The notes below the pieces were generated by a model. It did no database searches and was not told where the DNA came from. It saw nothing but the letters and a program-made list of their open reading frames with translations. 64,000 bases of DNA from Acidobacteriota bacterium (GTDB taxonomy: Bacteria > Acidobacteriota > Holophagae > Acanthopleuribacterales > Acanthopleuribacteraceae), in the NCBI GenBank assembly GCA_020637335.1, contig JACJWC010000012.1, positions 114,950 through 178,949 of the forward strand. Reading direction: 5' to 3'. The position numbers were made by a program, and so were the translations under genes. Numbering within the stretch: the first letter of the stretch is position 1; each line of letters begins with the position of its first letter. Shown here piece by piece: positions 16,145 through 26,047 of this stretch.

Positions 16145-17554
16145 ATGAATTCCTGGTTGTCGGTTCTGCCCCCTATTCTTGCCATTGCAATTGCCCTTTG
16201 GCGCAAAGAAGTCGTCATTGCTTTGGTCGTCGGCATTTTCAGCGCAGAATTTCTGTTGGCTGATTTCAACCTCATTCAAGGATTCATCGGCACATTAGAG
16301 CGTTGCGTGGCCGTTTTCTCCGATGCAGACAATACGCGCGTCTTGGTTTTTGGTCTGCTGGTCGGTGCCGTCTTGGAACTGATGCGCATCTCCGGCGGGG
16401 TCAGTGCATTTGTGCAGAAACTGGCCCATTCCGGTTTGACCCAAACCAAACGCCAAGTTAGCTGGCTCGCCTCCTTAATCGGTTTGGGCATTTTTGTCGA
16501 AACCAGTATGAGTTGTTTAACCGCCGGCGTGGTTTCCCAGAGCCTATTTGACAAATTCAAAATGAGCCGCGCCCGCTTGGCCTTTATTGTCGATTCCACC
16601 TGCGCGCCCGTAAGTGTTCTGGTCCTCTTAAATGGGTGGGGTGCCTATATTCTGCGCCTCCTGGAAGGCCAAAGCCATGCAGATCCGCTGGGCGTGATGA
16701 TTGGCGGGATTGCCTACAACTTCTACCCGATCCTGGTCTTGCTCATGGTTTTTTTCACCGCGACAACGGGCAAGGTCTTTGGGCCGATGAAGGAATCCGA
16801 GGAAAAGCTGGCCCACGGCGAAGGACAACGCGAGGAAGTGCCGCCCAGCAAAGCGCGCTTTATGGTCGTCCCTCTGTTTTTCCTGGTCTTTGGCATGATT
16901 GGTTTTATGTTCATGACTGGCTGGGCACGTTTAACGCCCGAACAACAAAACCTGCCTGTGGGTTCCCTGCTCCTAGCCGCGATCCAGAAGGGTCAGGGCG
17001 CAAAAGCCGTGCTTTGGGCTGTCAGTTTGTCCCTGGTCGTCAGTTGGATTTTGTTGCGGGTCCAAAAAGTCTTTAAACACAAGGAAATGATCGACCACAG
17101 CTATCGCGGCATGGCTCATTTGATGCCAGTGGTGTTGATCATGCTGCTCAGTTTTGCCATTGGTTCCAGCTGCAAGGAGTTGGGCACGGGCACTTACGTA
17201 TCTGGATTGGTCGGCAGTTTCCTGCCCGCGTTTCTCGTGGCGCCCCTGCTCTTCCTCAGTGCGGCATTTATGTCGTTTACGACCGGAACTTCTTGGGGCA
17301 CCTTTGCTATTTTGATCCCGGTCGGGTTGCCGCTTGCCTCCGCCATGGGTTTACCCGAGCCGATGCTTTTGGCTGCGGTTCTGGGTGGCGGCGTCTTTGG
17401 CGATCATTGCTCGCCGATCTCTGATACAACCCTGATTTCATCCCTGGCCAGCGGCTGCGACCACCTGGAACATGTACGGACCCAAATCCCCTACGCTTTG
17501 GTGGCGGCTGGCGCCACCACCGTGCTTTATTTGCTGCTCGGTTTATTCGTGTAA
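16145..17554 (+). CDS. NhaC-family Na+/H+ antiporter
   Basis: A 469-residue inner-membrane transporter with about 11-12 hydrophobic helices. Signatures near 110-160 (FVETSMSCLTAGVVSQ, STCAPVSVLVLLNGWGAYI) and near the end (MSFTTGTSWGTFAILIPV, GGGVFGDHCSPISDTTLISSLASGCDHLEHVRTQ, split here by family consensus) fit the NhaC superfamily. Family members exchange cytoplasmic Na+ for H+, while some relatives move organic acids or arginine. GAGG lies upstream of the ATG. The long structured leader suggests expression is controlled at RNA level. Its 3' end overlaps a convergent gene by 28 bp. Confidence 0.88.
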   Translation: MNSWLSVLPPILAIAIALWRKEVVIALVVGIFSAEFLLADFNLIQGFIGTLERCVAVFSDADNTRVLVFGLLVGAVLELMRISGGVSAFVQKLAHSGLTQTKRQVSWLASLIGLGIFVETSMSCLTAGVVSQSLFDKFKMSRARLAFIVDSTCAPVSVLVLLNGWGAYILRLLEGQSHADPLGVMIGGIAYNFYPILVLLMVFFTATTGKVFGPMKESEEKLAHGEGQREEVPPSKARFMVVPLFFLVFGMIGFMFMTGWARLTPEQQNLPVGSLLLAAIQKGQGAKAVLWAVSLSLVVSWILLRVQKVFKHKEMIDHSYRGMAHLMPVVLIMLLSFAIGSSCKELGTGTYVSGLVGSFLPAFLVAPLLFLSAAFMSFTTGTSWGTFAILIPVGLPLASAMGLPEPMLLAAVLGGGVFGDHCSPISDTTLISSLASGCDHLEHVRTQIPYALVAAGATTVLYLLLGLFV

Positions 17555-18336
17555 CCTTTAAGGGCCGGAATTTCGATCACCGCGCGGATCGGGAGGTGGT
17601 CGCTGCGGAACAGATCGTCCAAAGGACCATTTACACCTTCGACGATTTCGGCGCGTGCGGGCCAAGATTGAGCTTGTTCAGATAAAAAGACAAAATCCAG
17701 AACCGTATCGTAATCGGGATGCGAGTGGGTTTTCACCAACTTGGGCGGACGCACCCAAGTGAATACATGGTCTTTGATCATGTTGTCATAACCAAGATCG
17801 TGCACCTGATCGCCATTTTGAACTTCCCAGTCAAAATTGTAATCACCCACGGCAATGACCGGTAACTTGGCACTTTTACCCCAAGTGTTCAACAAAGTAG
17901 CTTGCAGGTGCCGCCCTTCGGCATTACCGCGATAAAGATGGTTGACCATGAAATAAAATTTCTGACCGGATTGCAGGTCTTTAAACAATGCGACCAAAGG
18001 AGCACGCACACGTCCCCGCACATTGATATGATCCAATTCAAAGGATTTCAGCAATTCGAGACGCTGCGTGTTGTAGACAATCAGCAGAAGGTCTTCGCGG
18101 CCTGTAGTTCCAAGCACTTCTTCAAAGTTGGCTGATTCACCTACTTCGGCGGCTTCTTCCAGCCGTTCGGCCCAATGGGCATCCAGAACTTCGGCAAACC
18201 CCCACACATCACAACCCTGCTCATCGGCCACGAACTCGGTTAATGTATCGATATTGGCTTGCCCCGACTCCACATTAAAACTAACCACATGCAGCGGTTG
18301 GCCCAATAAGAGTCCGAAGAAAAAGAGCTGTAACAT
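17527..18336 (-). CDS. Exported endonuclease/exonuclease/phosphatase family protein
   Basis: A 269-residue protein: a signal peptide (LQLFFFGLLLGQP) leads into the EEP fold, with strand HVVSFNVESGQAN, VWGFAEVLD (metal-binding Glu), MVNHLYRG (His), GDYNFDWE (Asp/Asn), LDFVFLS and the final SDHLPIRAVI (Asp-His). All core catalytic residues are present, so it probably cleaves phosphodiesters or phosphomonoesters outside the cytoplasm. The ATG at 18336 has GGAGG; the 34 upstream in-frame residues lack protein character. It overlaps the NhaC gene tail to tail. Confidence 0.82.
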   Translation of the reverse strand: MLQLFFFGLLLGQPLHVVSFNVESGQANIDTLTEFVADEQGCDVWGFAEVLDAHWAERLEEAAEVGESANFEEVLGTTGREDLLLIVYNTQRLELLKSFELDHINVRGRVRAPLVALFKDLQSGQKFYFMVNHLYRGNAEGRHLQATLLNTWGKSAKLPVIAVGDYNFDWEVQNGDQVHDLGYDNMIKDHVFTWVRPPKLVKTHSHPDYDTVLDFVFLSEQAQSWPARAEIVEGVNGPLDDLFRSDHLPIRAVIEIPALKGYTNKPSSK

Positions 18337-18450
18337 TCTGAAACCTCCAAACGGACACACATTTTCGCAGGTTTTTGCAAAATCAAAAGCAGAAAAGACA
18401 CGAAAAGAGCGTGGTAAAGTAGGCGATGCAACCCGCATTTGGAGGAATTT

Positions 18451-19464
18451 ATGGTTAAGAAACTGGCCATTGGTCTATTGACCGTGGTAGTGATTTTGGT
18501 CCTTGTCAGCTTTTTGTTGCCGCGGCATGTGCACGTGGAACGCAGCACAAGCATCAACGGATCCATCCATACGATACATACCTATCTCAATGGATTTAGT
18601 ACATTTAATGAGTGGTCACCCTGGGCTGAAATCGATCCCAACACCCAATACACATTCAGTGGACCGCGCTCAGGTGTAGGGGCAAAAATGGCCTGGACCA
18701 GCGAAGACCGCAACGTGGGAAGTGGTAGCCAGGAAATTATGGAATCCAGCCCCCAAGAGATAAAAGTTAAACTTGATTTCGGAAGTCAGGGCGTAGCAGA
18801 CGCCTACTACCGTCTGATGGCAGAGGGATCGGGCACGCAAGTCATTTGGGGATTTGATACCGATTTGGGCTTTAACCCCATCAGCCGCTATTTTGGTTTG
18901 ATGATGGATAAATGGATCGGCGGCGATTACGCAAAAGGCTTGGCAAAACTCAAAGAAAAAGTGGAAGCCTTACCCCAAACCGATTTTTCCAGCTTACAAG
19001 TAGAGGAAGTCACAGTCGAACCACAGCCGATCGTCTACGTATCGACTCAAAGTTCACGCGAGGAAGCTTCCATCCAAACCGCCATCACCAACGCTTATGG
19101 CCAAGTAGGTCAATATATGGCACAACACGGCCTGGAAATGGCTGGTCCGCCCATGACCATCAATACCTCATGGGATGAAAACGGCTATGTCTTTGACGCG
19201 GCCATGACCGTTAAGGCGGCTCCCGAAGAAGCGCCCGCCGAGGATAATCCCGTGAAAGTCGGAACCTCTTACAGTGGTAAAGCCCTGAAAACCGTCCTGA
19301 AAGGTCCGTATAGTGGCATGGAAGCGCGCTACAACGAGTTGATGGCCTACATGGCGGCATCGGGATACAAACAAAATGGACGGCCCTGGGATGTATACGC
19401 CAATGATCCCACCACCGTTCAACCCGAAGAAATCGAAACACATATCTATATGCCGGTAGAGTGA
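18451..19464 (+). CDS. SRPBCC + GyrI-like effector-binding domain fusion
   Basis: A 337-residue protein. One N-terminal membrane helix (about 4-25) is followed by an SRPBCC/polyketide-cyclase-like lipid-binding domain (FNEWSPWAEIDP, GVGAKMAWTS, VIWGFDTDLGFNPISRYFG). A C-terminal GyrI-like (AraC effector-binding) domain follows from about 190 (QPIVYVSTQSSREEAS, KALKTVLKGPYSGMEARYNEL, EIETHIYMPVE). This order is known in exported or membrane-anchored small-molecule-binding proteins; ligand unknown. GGAGGA lies just before the ATG at 18451. The stop overlaps the next start (GTGA), indicating coupling. Confidence 0.8.
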   Translation: MVKKLAIGLLTVVVILVLVSFLLPRHVHVERSTSINGSIHTIHTYLNGFSTFNEWSPWAEIDPNTQYTFSGPRSGVGAKMAWTSEDRNVGSGSQEIMESSPQEIKVKLDFGSQGVADAYYRLMAEGSGTQVIWGFDTDLGFNPISRYFGLMMDKWIGGDYAKGLAKLKEKVEALPQTDFSSLQVEEVTVEPQPIVYVSTQSSREEASIQTAITNAYGQVGQYMAQHGLEMAGPPMTINTSWDENGYVFDAAMTVKAAPEEAPAEDNPVKVGTSYSGKALKTVLKGPYSGMEARYNELMAYMAASGYKQNGRPWDVYANDPTTVQPEEIETHIYMPVE

Positions 19465-20321
19465 GTATGAACGGATTCTGGCTGATATTGCTGGTATGGA
19501 TGGCCGGCCAGGATCCCGTTCAGGAGGAAGTCCAGGTCGTGGTCCAGTCTTGGCGCGTACGTGCCTTGGATGGGCGCGGCCTGGCAGTGACCGACCTCAA
19601 AACAGCCGATTTCTTGGCTCAATGTCAGAGCCAAGACCTTGAAATCCAGCATTGTGAATTTTTGGCCAGTAAGCAGGCGGCATTGGATCCTGTTCCGATC
19701 CGTTTAGTCGTGCAAAGCGATTTTTCGGGTCAACGTTGGTCGGACCTGATGCGGGCCAGCCGCCAGATCGATCAATTCCTGGCCAAAATGCCTGAACGCC
19801 AGGCCTTTCGTTTGTATGGACTTAATGCAAGCGCCCGCGATTGGGGTGAATTCGCCGACAAGACCGCCCTGAGAGACCCGCTGCAAAGCCTGCTCACCCG
19901 CCATGCTCATGCAGAACGGTTCCCAGAGGTTGCCTCAAATGCTTCAGGTTTAATTCGCTACCTGGCCGAACAAGCCCAACCCAGTGAGACGATTTTATGG
20001 TTGGGTTGGGGATTGAGCGATGGCAAATTAAACGATCGCTACGAGTTAGCGGAAACATTACAAAAAAAGGGTATTGCACTGATCGTTCTGGATCTGACAG
20101 ATGCTTGGCACACCCTGCAAATCGATTTGGAAATGGTCGCCACCGGATCAGGCGGTGCTTACTTTGCCACGCATCCCAATTTCGGCAGCGCCCTAGATGG
20201 GCTTGGCCAGTTTGTGGGCGGATCCTACCTGATTCGGCTCGAAGCTGGCTGTGATCAACCGCGTTGGCGATGTCGACGGCCCGGTGTCCATTTAATTGCA
20301 CAACGCCAACCGTTACCCTGA
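19461..20321 (+). CDS. VWFA-related exported protein (Acidobacteria-type, degenerate)
   Basis: A 286-residue protein with a signal peptide (MNGFWLILLVWMAGQD) and the layout of VWFA-related proteins common in Acidobacteria: an initial strand with WRVRALDGRGLAVTDLKTADF, then PIRLVVQSDFSGQRW where a typical member has a D-x-S-x-S metal site. Here the site reads QSDFSGQ, so metal binding is doubtful. Later motifs are ETILWLGWGLSDG and GIALIVLDLTDAW. Start is GTG at 19461 or ATG at 19467. It is coupled to the SRPBCC-GyrI gene upstream. Function unknown. Confidence 0.65.
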   Translation: MSMNGFWLILLVWMAGQDPVQEEVQVVVQSWRVRALDGRGLAVTDLKTADFLAQCQSQDLEIQHCEFLASKQAALDPVPIRLVVQSDFSGQRWSDLMRASRQIDQFLAKMPERQAFRLYGLNASARDWGEFADKTALRDPLQSLLTRHAHAERFPEVASNASGLIRYLAEQAQPSETILWLGWGLSDGKLNDRYELAETLQKKGIALIVLDLTDAWHTLQIDLEMVATGSGGAYFATHPNFGSALDGLGQFVGGSYLIRLEAGCDQPRWRCRRPGVHLIAQRQPLP

Positions 20322-20402
20322 TTTTTTTGGCGCCATAATTGATCAGCATGGGCCATAATGACCGCAACGCAACGAGCTGTAAGCACTGGACTAAGAGGTT
20401 CG

Positions 20403-21764
20403 ATGATGAAGTGGACCTTGGCCATTATGGTTTTGACACTACTGGGCGGATGCCGCGTTCAGCAGACGGCTAACGTTCATTACAGCCTGCCAGACCATTT
20501 TTCCGCAGCGGATTGGCAACCGGATTCACCGTTTTCGGCGCCAGAACCACCGGATGAATTGGCCGCCTTAATCGAAAAGGCGCTCCAACAAAATTTTGAC
20601 CTCAAGGCAGCCCAGAGCCGGGTTGACCAGTTCCTGGCTCTGGCCGAAAAAGCCGGTGCCAGTAAGTGGCCCCAACTCGATGCCCAGTTAACAGGTGTGC
20701 ACAGTCAAGCACCGGACATGGACGATTCCACCCGCTACACCTTGCGGGGTTTGGCTTCTTACGAAGTGGATTTTTGGGGCAAGCTCAAACACGACCGGCA
20801 GGCGGCTCAACAAGACCTGGCAACCGAACGTGCGAATTGGCAAGAAGCACAACTCAGTCTGGCGGCCAGCATCACCCAGACCTACAGTCGGATTCAGGTT
20901 CAAAGGGCAATTGAGACCCAACTGCAGGACCAAATTCAAACCAACCGACAATTATTGGAATTGGTTGAGTTGCGCTTCCGCCAGGGTTTGACTTCGGCTG
21001 CAGATGTTTTACGCCAAAAACAATCGGTTGAGGTCCGCCAAGGACAATTGTTACAAGCACAGGAAACTCAGCAGATCCTGATCCACCAATTGGCCGTCCT
21101 GGTCGGTGAACCCCCGAGCCAATTTCAATGCCCAGAAACACCGATGGCCCATTTGCTGGAACCCTTTCCGAGCCTGGCTGTCCCCGCTGAGACCTTAGGT
21201 GGACGACCTGATGTGCAGGCAGCATGGTCCGATTTCCGCGCCGCTGATGCCCGCGCAGCTTCCGCATTTGCGGCCCGATTCCCCAAGTTGACCCTTTCTG
21301 CGGAAGCGACTGGAAGCGGGACGAAGCTCAGCGATCTATTCGATTTGAATATGCGTAACTTGACTGCCAACCTACTGGCCCCGCTCTGGCGCGGAAAAGC
21401 CCTAAAAGCAGAAGCGGAACGGACCCAGGCCGTAGCTCAACAGAAGTTCTATGTTTTTCACCAAACCAGCCTCAATGCGTTGCGTGAAGTGGAAGATGCC
21501 CTGGTTTACGAACGCTACCAAACCCAAATTCTGGCCAGTTTGAAACGCCAAAACGAATTGGCAGGTCAGGCCTACGAACGCATCAAGGATCAGTATTTAA
21601 ACGGTGGATCGGATTACATCAATGTATTGACCTCCCTTTCCAGTCGCCAGGATTTAGAACGCGCTCTGATCAGCCAAGAGGGCGTTTTGTTGAATAACCG
21701 CATTGGTCTGTACCGAGCGCTTGGCGCTCGATGGACAACATTTTCGCCCATGGAGGCACCATGA
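20403..21764 (+). CDS. RND efflux outer-membrane lipoprotein (NodT/OprM-type TolC homologue)
   Basis: A 453-residue outer-membrane factor with lipobox LLGGC (Cys near 16). Two repeats of the TolC fold start with LIEKALQQNFDLKAAQSRV and ADARAASAFAARFPKLTLSAE; long helices carry LVELRFRQGLTSAADVLRQ and the second-repeat motif YERIKDQYLNGGSDYINVLT. It forms the outer-membrane exit duct. The ATG at 20403 (or 20406) follows AAGAGG; the frame opens 15 codons earlier, which would put the lipobox too far in. It is first in a four-gene operon with adaptor, pump and a small lipoprotein. Confidence 0.92.
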   Translation: MMKWTLAIMVLTLLGGCRVQQTANVHYSLPDHFSAADWQPDSPFSAPEPPDELAALIEKALQQNFDLKAAQSRVDQFLALAEKAGASKWPQLDAQLTGVHSQAPDMDDSTRYTLRGLASYEVDFWGKLKHDRQAAQQDLATERANWQEAQLSLAASITQTYSRIQVQRAIETQLQDQIQTNRQLLELVELRFRQGLTSAADVLRQKQSVEVRQGQLLQAQETQQILIHQLAVLVGEPPSQFQCPETPMAHLLEPFPSLAVPAETLGGRPDVQAAWSDFRAADARAASAFAARFPKLTLSAEATGSGTKLSDLFDLNMRNLTANLLAPLWRGKALKAEAERTQAVAQQKFYVFHQTSLNALREVEDALVYERYQTQILASLKRQNELAGQAYERIKDQYLNGGSDYINVLTSLSSRQDLERALISQEGVLLNNRIGLYRALGARWTTFSPMEAP

Positions 21765-22918
21765 CCCCAACTCCAGATGATTCGAGGGCGGCAAAAAACT
21801 GGCTGTTCCGTTTCATTTTCCCGGCGCTGATTCTGATTGCGGGTCTGCTCATCGCCCGATGGTTAATGGCGACCGGTCCGCAAGCCAAGAAATCGCCACC
21901 GCCCAAACGGCCCAAGTGGGTCGAGGTCATCGATTTGGAAAAAACAGATTTTACGGCCCAAGTGGAAGTGTTGGGTACGGTGGTTCCGGCCCAGCAAATC
22001 GCACTAATGCCCCAGGTTTCCGGAAAAGTTGAATCGGTTGACCCGCGCTTTGTGCCCGGAGGTCGCTTCCAAGCAGGCGAAGTTTTACTCAGCATTGAAA
22101 GTACCGATTGGGCTTTGCGTTTACGTCAAGCAGAGGCGGAGCGTCAACGCATGGAGGCCGAATTGCGCATTGAACAAGGCAAACAAAAAGTGGCGCAACG
22201 CGAGTTCGAACTGCTGGGTCAGGAAATTGATCCCAATGAGCAAGATTTGGTATTGCGTATTCCCCAATTTCAAGACATTCAAGCCAAGCTCGCCGCTGCG
22301 CAAGCCAGTGAACAGCAGGCCAAAATCAATCTCGAACGCTGCCAAATCCGCGCACCCTTTAATTGTGTGGTTAATCAACGATCGGTCAATCTCGGCTCCC
22401 AAGTCCAAACCAATACCCTGCTGGCTACCTTAACCGGAACAGATCAAATCTGGGTGGAGGCACTAGTGCCGGTCGACCAGTTACCCTTCTTGAGCATTCC
22501 CGGCGAAAAGGGCGGGGCCGAAATAAGTGCACCTGGTCAAATGGAGCAATTGCATGGCACGGTCATTCAGTTGCTCAATCAGTTGGAGGAACAAGGTCGG
22601 CTGGCCAAGCTATTAGTGGAGGTCTCAGAAAAAGCGACTTCTGCGCAAACCCATCCGCTGCTGATTGGGAGCCTGGTTCAAGTCAAAATCCGCGGGGTTA
22701 ATCTGGCCCAAACCTATCAGGTCGACCGAGAATTCGTGCATAACGATGGCGATATTTGGCTTTACCGCGATGGCAGCCTCGAAATCATGCCGATTGATGT
22801 CGTATTTCGCAATGCTGAAAGTGTTTATTTCCAAAAGGATTTGCCAGAAAACGCACGCTTGATCACCACTCAGATTGAAACACCCGTCAAAGGGATGGCC
22901 TTGCGCCTGGACCCCTAG
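21761..22918 (+). CDS. RND efflux periplasmic adaptor (MFP)
   Basis: A 385-residue membrane-fusion protein with one N-terminal membrane anchor (about 22-42). The split biotinyl-lipoyl domain has IALMPQVSGKVESV and FNCVVNQRSVNLGSQV, with a coiled-coil hairpin between (about 110-200). A beta-barrel (QIWVEALVPVDQLPFL) and a membrane-proximal domain follow. It links the pump to the outer-membrane duct. GGAGG precedes the ATG at 21761, which overlaps the TGA of the outer-membrane gene. The pump gene follows after 9 bp. Confidence 0.92.
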   Translation: MTPTPDDSRAAKNWLFRFIFPALILIAGLLIARWLMATGPQAKKSPPPKRPKWVEVIDLEKTDFTAQVEVLGTVVPAQQIALMPQVSGKVESVDPRFVPGGRFQAGEVLLSIESTDWALRLRQAEAERQRMEAELRIEQGKQKVAQREFELLGQEIDPNEQDLVLRIPQFQDIQAKLAAAQASEQQAKINLERCQIRAPFNCVVNQRSVNLGSQVQTNTLLATLTGTDQIWVEALVPVDQLPFLSIPGEKGGAEISAPGQMEQLHGTVIQLLNQLEEQGRLAKLLVEVSEKATSAQTHPLLIGSLVQVKIRGVNLAQTYQVDREFVHNDGDIWLYRDGSLEIMPIDVVFRNAESVYFQKDLPENARLITTQIETPVKGMALRLDP

Positions 22919-22927
22919 GAGTTCCTG

Positions 22928-25900
22928 ATGAACAAAGGCAAAAGCAGCATTGCATGGATGGTTTATAACCAAGTTACACCTAACTTGTTGATGCTGGTTT
23001 TGCTGGTGGGCGGGTTGATCAGTGCTACCCGCATTAAAAAGGAAGTTTTTCCCGAATTTGAATTGGACATTGTGACCGTGCGTGTTCCCTACCCGGGCGC
23101 CAGCCCGGAAGAAGTCGAACAAGGTATCCTGCTTGCCATTGAGGAAGCGGTGCGGGGTATCGATGGCGTCAAAAAGGTGACCAGCGTCGGGGCGGAAGGG
23201 TCCGGAACGGTTACGGTGGAATTGGAAGAAGGTACCAATCGCCAAAAGGTCTATCAGGATATTCAGCAAGGGGTAGACCGTATTCGTACTTTTCCAGAAG
23301 ATGCGGAAAAACCGAATATTTCCCTGGTCGACCGACGGCGGGAAGTGTTATCGCTACAAATTTACGGGCCAGTCAATGACTTTGTCCTGCGCGAACTGGC
23401 TGAGCAGGTGCGCGAACGGCTGCTGCAGAATCCAGGCATCACCCAAGTTGAACTCAGTGGCGCACGTCGCTTTGAAATTGCTGTGGAGGTTAGCCAAGAA
23501 ACGCTACGCCAGTACAACTTAACCTTGCAGGAGGTGGCGCGACGAATTGAAGCCAGTGCGCTGGAACTGCCGGCTGGCAGTATTCGCACCCGGGCTGGCG
23601 AGGTCTTGATGCGTTTCAGCGAACGCAAGGATTGGGCGCGCGAATTTGCCCAAATTCCCATTATCACCGCAGCAAATGGCAGCACCGTCCACCTTTCTGA
23701 AATGGCAGCGATTCGCGAAACATTTGAGGAGAGCAACCAGGAAAACCAATTCAACGGCCTGCCCACATTGGAATTGGAAGTGTATCGAGCCGGAGAAGAG
23801 ACCCCACTTGGCGTTGCGGCGGCCGTGCGCGAAAGTTTGCCGCAGATCCAAGCCGACCTACCCGAAGGCGTTGAGATGGCGGTTCGCCGCGATCGGTCCA
23901 TCATTTACAAGCAGCGTTTCGATCTCCTGCTCAAAAACGGGTTAATGGGACTGGCCCTGGTTTTGTTGGTCTTAGGTTTATTTCTCGAATTTAAGCTGGC
24001 CTTTTGGGTGACCATGGGCATTCCAACCTCGTTTTTGGGAGCCATGCTCTTTTTACCGATGACCCATGTCAGCATCAACATGTTGTCGATGTTCGCCTTC
24101 ATCGTGGCCTTGGGCATTGTGGTAGATGACGCCATTGTGGCTGGTGAAAATATTTATGAGTATCGACAACGAAAAATGGGCAATCTAATGGCGGCGATTC
24201 GTGGGGCCAGCGATGTTTCCAGTCCCGTAGCATTTAGTATTTTGACCAATATTGTGGCCTTTCTGCCCTTGCTGTTTATACCCGGTACCTTGGGCAAAAC
24301 CTGGGGCGTTTTGCCGATTGTGGTGTCAATTGTGTTTTGCGTGTCCTGGATCGAAGCCCTCTACATCCTGCCTTCCCACTTGGCCCATACCAAATCCCGG
24401 CCCGGTTCGGCATTTACCCGCAGGTTACACCACTGGCAACAATCCTTCAGCGGGTGGTTCTCTGCAACGGTTGAAACCTACTACGGCGGGTTGATCCGCA
24501 AGGCCGTTCATTTCCGCTACCTGACATTCGCTTTGTGCGTCACTGCTTTGGTCGTTATTTCGGCTTATGCTCTTAGCGGTCGGTTGGGGTTTATCCTCAT
24601 GCCCAAAGTCGAGAGCGATCAGGCCATCGCTACGGCACGCCTGCCGTTTGGTAGCCCGATCCGCGATGCCCGCGCCATTCGCGATTTGCTGCAAAGCAAA
24701 GCCCAGGAACTGGTCGATGCACACGGGGGATCCCAGTTGTGTGAAGGGATTGAGGCGGAAATCGACGAGAACCAAGTCGAAATTACCGTTTATTTAACAG
24801 CACCAGGAATCCGGCCGATTTCTACCAGCACATTCTCGGATTTATGGCGCGCTGAAGTGGGCGCTCTTGCGGGTTTGCAATCGCTGCGCTTCGAATCGGA
24901 CCGCGGCGGACCCGGCCGAGGACCTGCGATCACGGTTCAGTTGGGTCACCGCAATATCGACGTTTTGGACCGCGCTTCGACCCGTCTGGCCGAAATGATG
25001 GAAGATTTCCCAGTCGTTAAGGATATTGATGACGGCTATTCACCCGGAAAACCACAATACAACTTTGAAATGAATGAAGTGGGCCGTAGCCTGGGCCTGA
25101 CCAGCGCGGACGTGGCACGCCAGGTGCGTCACGCCTTTTTTGGCGCGGAAGCATTGCGCCAACAACGCGCCCGCAATGAGGTTAGGGTCATGGTGCGCTT
25201 GCCACGCACCCAGCGAGCCGGCGTCTTTGATCTGGAATCGTTAATGGTACGCACACCGCAGGGTACCTTTGTACCGCTCAAGGAAATTGCCGATGTCCAG
25301 CTCAATCGCGCCTACACCAATATTGATCGCCAAAGCGGGCAACGAACCGTCACCTTAAGCGCCAATGTGGAGCCGCAAAGTGAGGTGAGTAAGGTGTTGG
25401 AGGCGCTCACTGATGAAATCTTGCCCCAGTTGGTAGCTGATCATCCAGGTTTGAGTTATTCGTTCGAAGGACGTCAGGCCGAAATGCGCGATGCGCTTGC
25501 CGTGATGAAAAAGGGTGCCCTGCTCTCGTTGTTGGTCATTTATATCCTTCTGGCGATCCCCTTTCGCAGCTACACCCAGCCGTTTATTGTCATGTTCGCG
25601 ATTCCATTCGGGGTCGTGGGTGCCATTATCGGACACAGCATCATGGGCTACAACCTTAGTATTATCAGTCTTTTCGGCATCATCGCCCTGGCTGGCGTGG
25701 TCGTGAATGATGCCTTAGTTATGATTGACTATGCCAACCGCCAACGCAGTGAAGGGGCCGCATCGTTTGAAGCGATTATTCAAGCAGGGGTCAGGCGGTT
25801 CCGTCCAATCCTGTTGACGACCTTAACCACGTTTGGCGGTCTGGCGCCTATGATCTTCGAAACGTCGCGCCAAGCCCGGTTCATGATTCCCATGGCCTTG

Positions 25901-26047
25901 TCATTAGGCTTTGGAATCGTGTTTGCTACGGCCATTACCCTGTTTATCGTGCCATGTCTTTATATGATCCTCGAAGATCTCAAAATTGGCACCTATAGCC
26001 CGGACCAACACTTCGTACCCGATCCCGCAGAGTCTGAATCTGCATGA
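22928..26047 (+). CDS. RND efflux pump permease
   Basis: A 1039-residue inner-membrane proton-driven pump (AcrB-like superfamily, normal length). It has a first helix, a large periplasmic loop with PYPGASPEEVEQ and GIDGVKKVTSVG, and helices 2-6. Helix 4 has GIVVDDAIVAGENIYEYR, carrying the proton-relay aspartates. The second half mirrors this, with GVVVNDALVMIDY, RRFRPILLTTLTTFGGLAPM and a final helix. It extrudes hydrophobic or amphiphilic compounds from the periplasm and inner membrane. AGGAG precedes the ATG. The last four bases overlap the start of a small lipoprotein gene (ATGA). Substrate unknown. Confidence 0.95.
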   Translation: MNKGKSSIAWMVYNQVTPNLLMLVLLVGGLISATRIKKEVFPEFELDIVTVRVPYPGASPEEVEQGILLAIEEAVRGIDGVKKVTSVGAEGSGTVTVELEEGTNRQKVYQDIQQGVDRIRTFPEDAEKPNISLVDRRREVLSLQIYGPVNDFVLRELAEQVRERLLQNPGITQVELSGARRFEIAVEVSQETLRQYNLTLQEVARRIEASALELPAGSIRTRAGEVLMRFSERKDWAREFAQIPIITAANGSTVHLSEMAAIRETFEESNQENQFNGLPTLELEVYRAGEETPLGVAAAVRESLPQIQADLPEGVEMAVRRDRSIIYKQRFDLLLKNGLMGLALVLLVLGLFLEFKLAFWVTMGIPTSFLGAMLFLPMTHVSINMLSMFAFIVALGIVVDDAIVAGENIYEYRQRKMGNLMAAIRGASDVSSPVAFSILTNIVAFLPLLFIPGTLGKTWGVLPIVVSIVFCVSWIEALYILPSHLAHTKSRPGSAFTRRLHHWQQSFSGWFSATVETYYGGLIRKAVHFRYLTFALCVTALVVISAYALSGRLGFILMPKVESDQAIATARLPFGSPIRDARAIRDLLQSKAQELVDAHGGSQLCEGIEAEIDENQVEITVYLTAPGIRPISTSTFSDLWRAEVGALAGLQSLRFESDRGGPGRGPAITVQLGHRNIDVLDRASTRLAEMMEDFPVVKDIDDGYSPGKPQYNFEMNEVGRSLGLTSADVARQVRHAFFGAEALRQQRARNEVRVMVRLPRTQRAGVFDLESLMVRTPQGTFVPLKEIADVQLNRAYTNIDRQSGQRTVTLSANVEPQSEVSKVLEALTDEILPQLVADHPGLSYSFEGRQAEMRDALAVMKKGALLSLLVIYILLAIPFRSYTQPFIVMFAIPFGVVGAIIGHSIMGYNLSIISLFGIIALAGVVVNDALVMIDYANRQRSEGAASFEAIIQAGVRRFRPILLTTLTTFGGLAPMIFETSRQARFMIPMALSLGFGIVFATAITLFIVPCLYMILEDLKIGTYSPDQHFVPDPAESESA

